A stretch of DNA of 64,000 nt from Solen grandis (Eukaryota; Mollusca; Bivalvia; Adapedonta; Solenidae): positions 42,460,377 to 42,524,376 of the forward strand of contig CM037789.1 in assembly GCA_021229015.1 (NCBI GenBank), read 5' to 3'. Position 1 is the stretch's first letter, and every line of letters starts with the position of its first letter. Shown one piece after another: positions 39,701 through 45,700 of the stretch. Both the position numbers and the translations under genes were made by a program. The notes beneath the pieces were generated by a model, which saw nothing but the letters and a program-made list of their open reading frames with translations, did no database searches and was not told the DNA's origin.

Positions 39701-42700
39701 GATCAGCCTGAGAGTTATGCTGTTCGCTGCTCCTCAGTGGTCTGGAAATGAGGATTTTGTAATTAAATTTGGTACGGTTTAACTGTGGTTTTCTGCAGAT
39801 CAGGCTTTATGTGATACCTATTGAGGGCATCAAAATGAGTATATATGAGGGAAAGGGTTAAATGATGCTGATCTGTGAGTCTATACTTTAATCCTTTACT
39901 TCATATGAACTCATTTTGACACACTGGCAACCAGAGGAGACCCAGATCCTACAGGACAAAGACATATTAAACAGAGACGGGAAACTCCTGTAAAAACCAA
40001 TGGAAGATATTGTTGAGGAACACAGCAGATCATTGAATACTGCAAACTTTTACAAAAATGTAGGGAAAAATCACAGCGGAAAACGTAACCATAAAGTAAA
40101 ATAATAATTTCTGTAATTTATCAGTTTCATTTATTTAAATTCTTTTGAATTAGGACTTAAATTCAACTTGTGTAATAAAAACAACTCATTTTACATAGCA
40201 AAATGCAAGTACTTCTCTAACTTACTTTAAACATTTTATTTCTTGATTTATTCTGATGGTAATGTTATGTTCGATAATAAAATATAACTTACTTTCATAT
40301 ATCTTCGATAGAATAGGAGATATTTAAAACCATGACTTTGTGAGAACTGGACTATTTGTTACAATGTCATGCTTTTGTGAGATTTAGAAAAGTTGTCAGT
40401 CTTTGTTTAATAGGTCTTTGTATAGGAGCTGTCTGATTAGGGTCTTCCTGTTTGCTCATATGGTTCTGAACAGTCTATGCGGCAACAATAAATCCATTAT
40501 TCTATATGCAATTTAAAGTCCAGTCAATGAATATGCATCAAGTTATAAATCTGCACATGAATATTAATGAGGTAAAGGGTTAAGGCTTCTTCAGGAAGTC
40601 ATGTACATTCAGTGCGGTAAGACTATGTATCAAAGAGATGAAGAAAGAGGAAAAGAGCAGGATAATGATGGGGATACTGCTGATGAAATAATCATAAATG
40701 ACAATGCTGCTGCTGCTGCTGCTGATGATGATGATAAATCAGATATATGTAAACATAATTATGTACATGTGCTACCTGCATACATCTGCACTCGTCACCA
40801 GTTGATGGACAGTTTTATTGCCATGACAACCTGTCAGTGAGGCCTCATCACTTGTAGATTAGCCTGACATAGTGCCTTTGTATGAGTAATACCAGACAAT
40901 ATCATGGGAGGGCAACATTTATAACTTGTTCACATTTTCTTCCTTTTTTACATTTAAATAAAGTGGTAGTTTTTCCTGTTCGATCATGATTATTAACCCT
41001 TTACCGTCATGTACCTCATACATATTTATTTCTTTAATACAGCAGACCCAGTCAGGGTCTCCTCTGTTTACTCGAACATCCCACCAACAGTATTTCAATA
41101 ATATGGAGACAGATATAGTACTGCCACACTGCCACAGACATGTGGCATGATACCACATCCTGACACCGGGCCAACTAGTCCTGGAACTACCCATATATGC
41201 TGAGTGTCAAGAAAGGGAGCTACACCAGTACCATCTTTTTCGACTTTGGCATACTGTGGCCAGTGATCGAACCCACAAATCTCCATGCTGCAGCCAGGAA
41301 ATAATGACCGCCAAAGCAGGTATGGCAATGGTTTATATACTTTCTATTCATAAATGTGTACATGAATATTCATGAGGTAATGGTTGGTAATGGTGGTCAA
41401 GCTGAGGTAGTTTGGTAGATCCTGTATAAAATGGTTTAGACTCACAAGGACTAAATTGACTTTTTTCATTTAGTCATCAATCAGTACAGATTATTCGGAT
41501 ATTAAGAGCCTCAGGTATGGCAATGGTTTATATACTTTCTGAGACACAAGTAGGTAGGGTCAGATTTACTGGGAACTGTCCAAGGTCAGGCATCCAATGT
41601 TCAGCTCATCATGTAAATACGAGGAATGTTGCATGATGTAGAACACAACACAGAAAGACCAGTGTGCATGTCCGTGTGAGTCACACATGCTGGATAACAT
41701 GTTCCGGGGAGAGCCTCCATTACAGGTCAATTATCAGCCATTTGTTCACATTCCCTGTAACAATAACCAAACAGCTCCCTCAGCTTTAAAGGTCATCAGT
41801 TATATGAAATGTATGCTTATTATATCCTATTGTTATAAATAGGACAAGTACTATTTTAGCTACATTGCTCCATGTTTTGTTTAAAACATCACAAGTGCAA
41901 TTCTGTACAAGGATATTAATGTTAATTCACAAAGTTTTCTTTTTCTTTTCTTTTTTTTCTTTATGAGATAAAGGGTGGGAGAATTATCAAATGAGACCCA
42001 GCACTATGGTGAATCATTGTTAACCCAGATAAAACTGAAAGCATTTCTGCATCTGAACAGGTTTATAACTGAGTACCTTTCTCATATTAAGTAAAGAACA
42101 TTATAAAACCTGATCAGCCTGCACATTAATCACAGGCACTGATCTGGTTTCATACTGGTCGTATACTTAAATTCCTTTAAAATTTTTAAGTGATAGAATT
42201 ATAATTAATCAATATCAAATCCATATGACAGTCAGACCTCCATCACCAACACGTGCAGACACTATAAAACCTGAGCCCCTCATAAATTATGAATTGATGC
42301 TTGTTTACTTCATTACTAACTTACAGCCAAATTAATAACCATGTATTATTCAACATGACACTGTACTTGCAGCAACAGACAACTTATTTTTGGAGTTAAA
42401 AATCAATAGCCAAGAGAGGGATCAATATTTAAAATGTAATAAACCATTATGACACTTATTGATCAACATATCACTTTCAAACATTCTTATACATTGTACA
42501 TTAAATTTATGTAGACACTTTTGCACAAAAAAAAAGTGTGCAGTTCAAGGTATGTATATTCTGTTGTAAGTTATGATAAAGAAGATACATGAAGGATTTT
42601 AAAAGTTTATAGACTTCTTTAATAACTACAAACTGCAAATATCATTTGAGTAATGAAAATAAAATGGACAAAAGAAACAGATGCAGAGTATCAAAGTTGT

Positions 42701-45700
42701 TGCAAAGTGACTACTTTAAAGTGTCTTATTGAAGCTTATTCTATAAACCTTGGATATAAATTAATGAATTGGTATTAAATGATGCATAATTGTTAAACTA
42801 ACAAAGTCTAGATCAGATGAAAAATAAAGTATATATAAGTATTTCATCTTTTTATAATGTTACCAGAATTTCGGGTTTTAAAATGTTGTCTTTAGTTTAC
42901 AATCATTATGTCACTGAAAAGCCTTTAAAAAGTTTTCTCTTTTATTAAAAATTTTATCAGGAAATAAATATAAACTGAAAAATTCAACAGACTATCTATC
43001 ATACAACAATTATATGCTATTAATTATATTCAACAAATAACAGATAGATGAAGTTTAGATTTTTTTCATCACAGTATTACGTAATGATAGACTTTTAGAC
43101 ATTTCATAATATTAAAGTGAAACCAGTGATTTTACATTATCTTCTCAATGGCATGATTAATTCATACTTCACTGATGTTAATCTAGCTTAAATTTAAGAC
43201 TGCTGAAAGACTTCAACTTGATAAGTATAATTGCATTTCTTTCTAAACCATGTTTGTTTTCTGAAATGCTATTTCTTCCCTGACGAGTCCAACATTCCTT
43301 CTACCCAAAACAACAAAGGGCAATATTTGTGGTATTTCACCTTGTATTTTTTAAGGTACCCATGTTTCCAACACACCTGTGCTGAGAGCCAGCACCAGCT
43401 GCTAGTCTGGCACTGGGGTACCAGCCACAAATAGACTGGAACCCATAAAAACAATGGTGGACTAGCTAATCTTCTTAATTAAGCTTGGAACCAGTCTGGG
43501 GATGGACTGGTTTTAATTAAATAGCAAAAGGGATTTTCAGGGCAACCTCCCATTAGAAGGAAAGCAATGTTTAGCTCATTAAGAAAATACCTGCTGAAGG
43601 TTTGTTTTAAGAAAGCATACATCTCCTGTGGGAATATTCTCCAGTCCTGTGCCACATCATGCCAGTTATTTGTAGCACACCAGAAACAAATTCTGGCTTG
43701 TAGAGCACAGCCGACTTACATGGTAGCTATAAAACCAGCAGAACCCCTGTGAATCACCTGAAGTTTTCATCAGACTAATGAGTGAATCTTAATTGTACAG
43801 CCTTTATCATGCTTGCACCTCATAATCATTACCACATCGTGAATGACTCTTAAATTAATATGCAGTGATAAGTTCTACTGATGATATTCACTAATGAATG
43901 AAACACTATACTGGCAAAACCATCAGATAAGAAGTTTCACACACAGACACACCAATCTGTCTTTCATGCAGGATATAATTCCACATATTAAACACATGTT
44001 ATCAGAACTGCATGTATTTGCATGTGTGAAAGTTGAACACCTTTGGCTCTGAGAATAACTGATAAACCATTTTGTTTTTACTCCCGCACCACATATGCAC
44101 ACTGCAACAATATAGATATAATAAGATTCATTATAATTATATGTCAATGCATAAGGTCCATGGATTCCGCAGGGACCATGTCCTGGTGATGAAACAAACC
44201 AACATTGCATGATGCTTGACTGGATTCAACCACAGGGATCTGGCATGAAAGTTGAGTCATACATCACTATATATAATACATAGTCATACATCACTATATA
44301 TAATACATAGTCATATATCACTATATATAATACATAGTCATATATCACTATATATAATACATAGTCATATATCACTATATATAATACATAGTCATATATC
44401 ACTATATATAATACATAGTATATATCACTATATATAATACATAGTCATATATCACTATATATAATACATAGTCATATATCACTATATATAATACATAGTC
44501 ATATATCACTATATATAATACATAGTCATATATCACTATATATAATACATAGTCATATATCACTATATATAATACATAGTCATACATCACTATATATCAT
44601 ACAGTGTCATATATCACTATATATAATACATAGTCATATATCACTATATATAATACATAGTCATATATCACTATATATAATACATAGTCATACATCACTA
44701 TATATAATACATAGTCATACATCACTATATATAATACATAGTCATATATCACTATATATATTACATGTATTATATTTAGTGATATATGACTCAACTTTCC
44801 TTGCTTTTCAATATTGACAAGTTTAGAAGGTGCATATGATACAACCATTATGTTAACATTCCAGGTCACACCTGGGTATCCTATACTTCCAGTTGTCATC
44901 AAGCATGTTTACAAATAGACAGTTCCACATGATCAGCAGGAACACATCTACAGTGGGCAAGGTTCCAAGGTGTGAACCTACTGATTCATCAATGGAGAAG
45001 CACACCTGAAAACTATTCCTGTAGAGGAACACCTCAAACCCCAACCTCTTGACAAATTATCTGCAATAATGGTAAACCGAGTTATAATGCCTGTTATATC
45101 ATTACTACAGCACCTGGCAACTCTCTCAAGACAGTAAAAACACAATGTGATGTGAAGTATTAGAAAGTTTCCCAACCCTTTTACTTTTTCTTGTATGATT
45201 CATGAGAAGGATGGAAGATTGTCTGCTAGCAATCACTATTTTATACATCAAAATGAAATTGAAGAGTTAGTACCAGGAAAAGGGATAATGAAAACTTAGA
45301 TCACAATGTCTGTCACCGTAATTTAAGTGCTATATGCGAAATAATTTTTTACGAAATCTTTTTTCTCATATTTCAGTCTGTTTGCATGAAATTACATATT
45401 TGTATTCTTTTTTGTTTATTTTGCGTGTTTTAATCATTTATGAGGGTAAATATAAGCATGATACTTCAATCAGAGTTGAAAGTTGAAGCTCAATTAAGTT
45501 AACTTATTTGTTAGACTTAACAGTTTCATCAAAATTAATAAATGTGCTTGTTTATTCAGTGTTCATGCAATTTCTGCAGTGTACAAGTATTCAGTATGTA
45601 CCTTAATAGCCCTGCAGTTGAAAAAACAAAGAGGATAAAATGTAAAGAGAAAAAACTTGTTCAACTTCATTAACTTTTAACTGTCACCCAATTGTTGGTC

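Noticed and set aside
41095..41328. Minus-strand open frames near 41.2 kb
   Set aside because: They are translations of a SINE copy with an internal B box.
44252..44902. Long repetitive frames (SHISLYIIH and YDYVLYIVI types) on both strands
   Set aside because: They arise from a 27-bp minisatellite whose unit is divisible by three.
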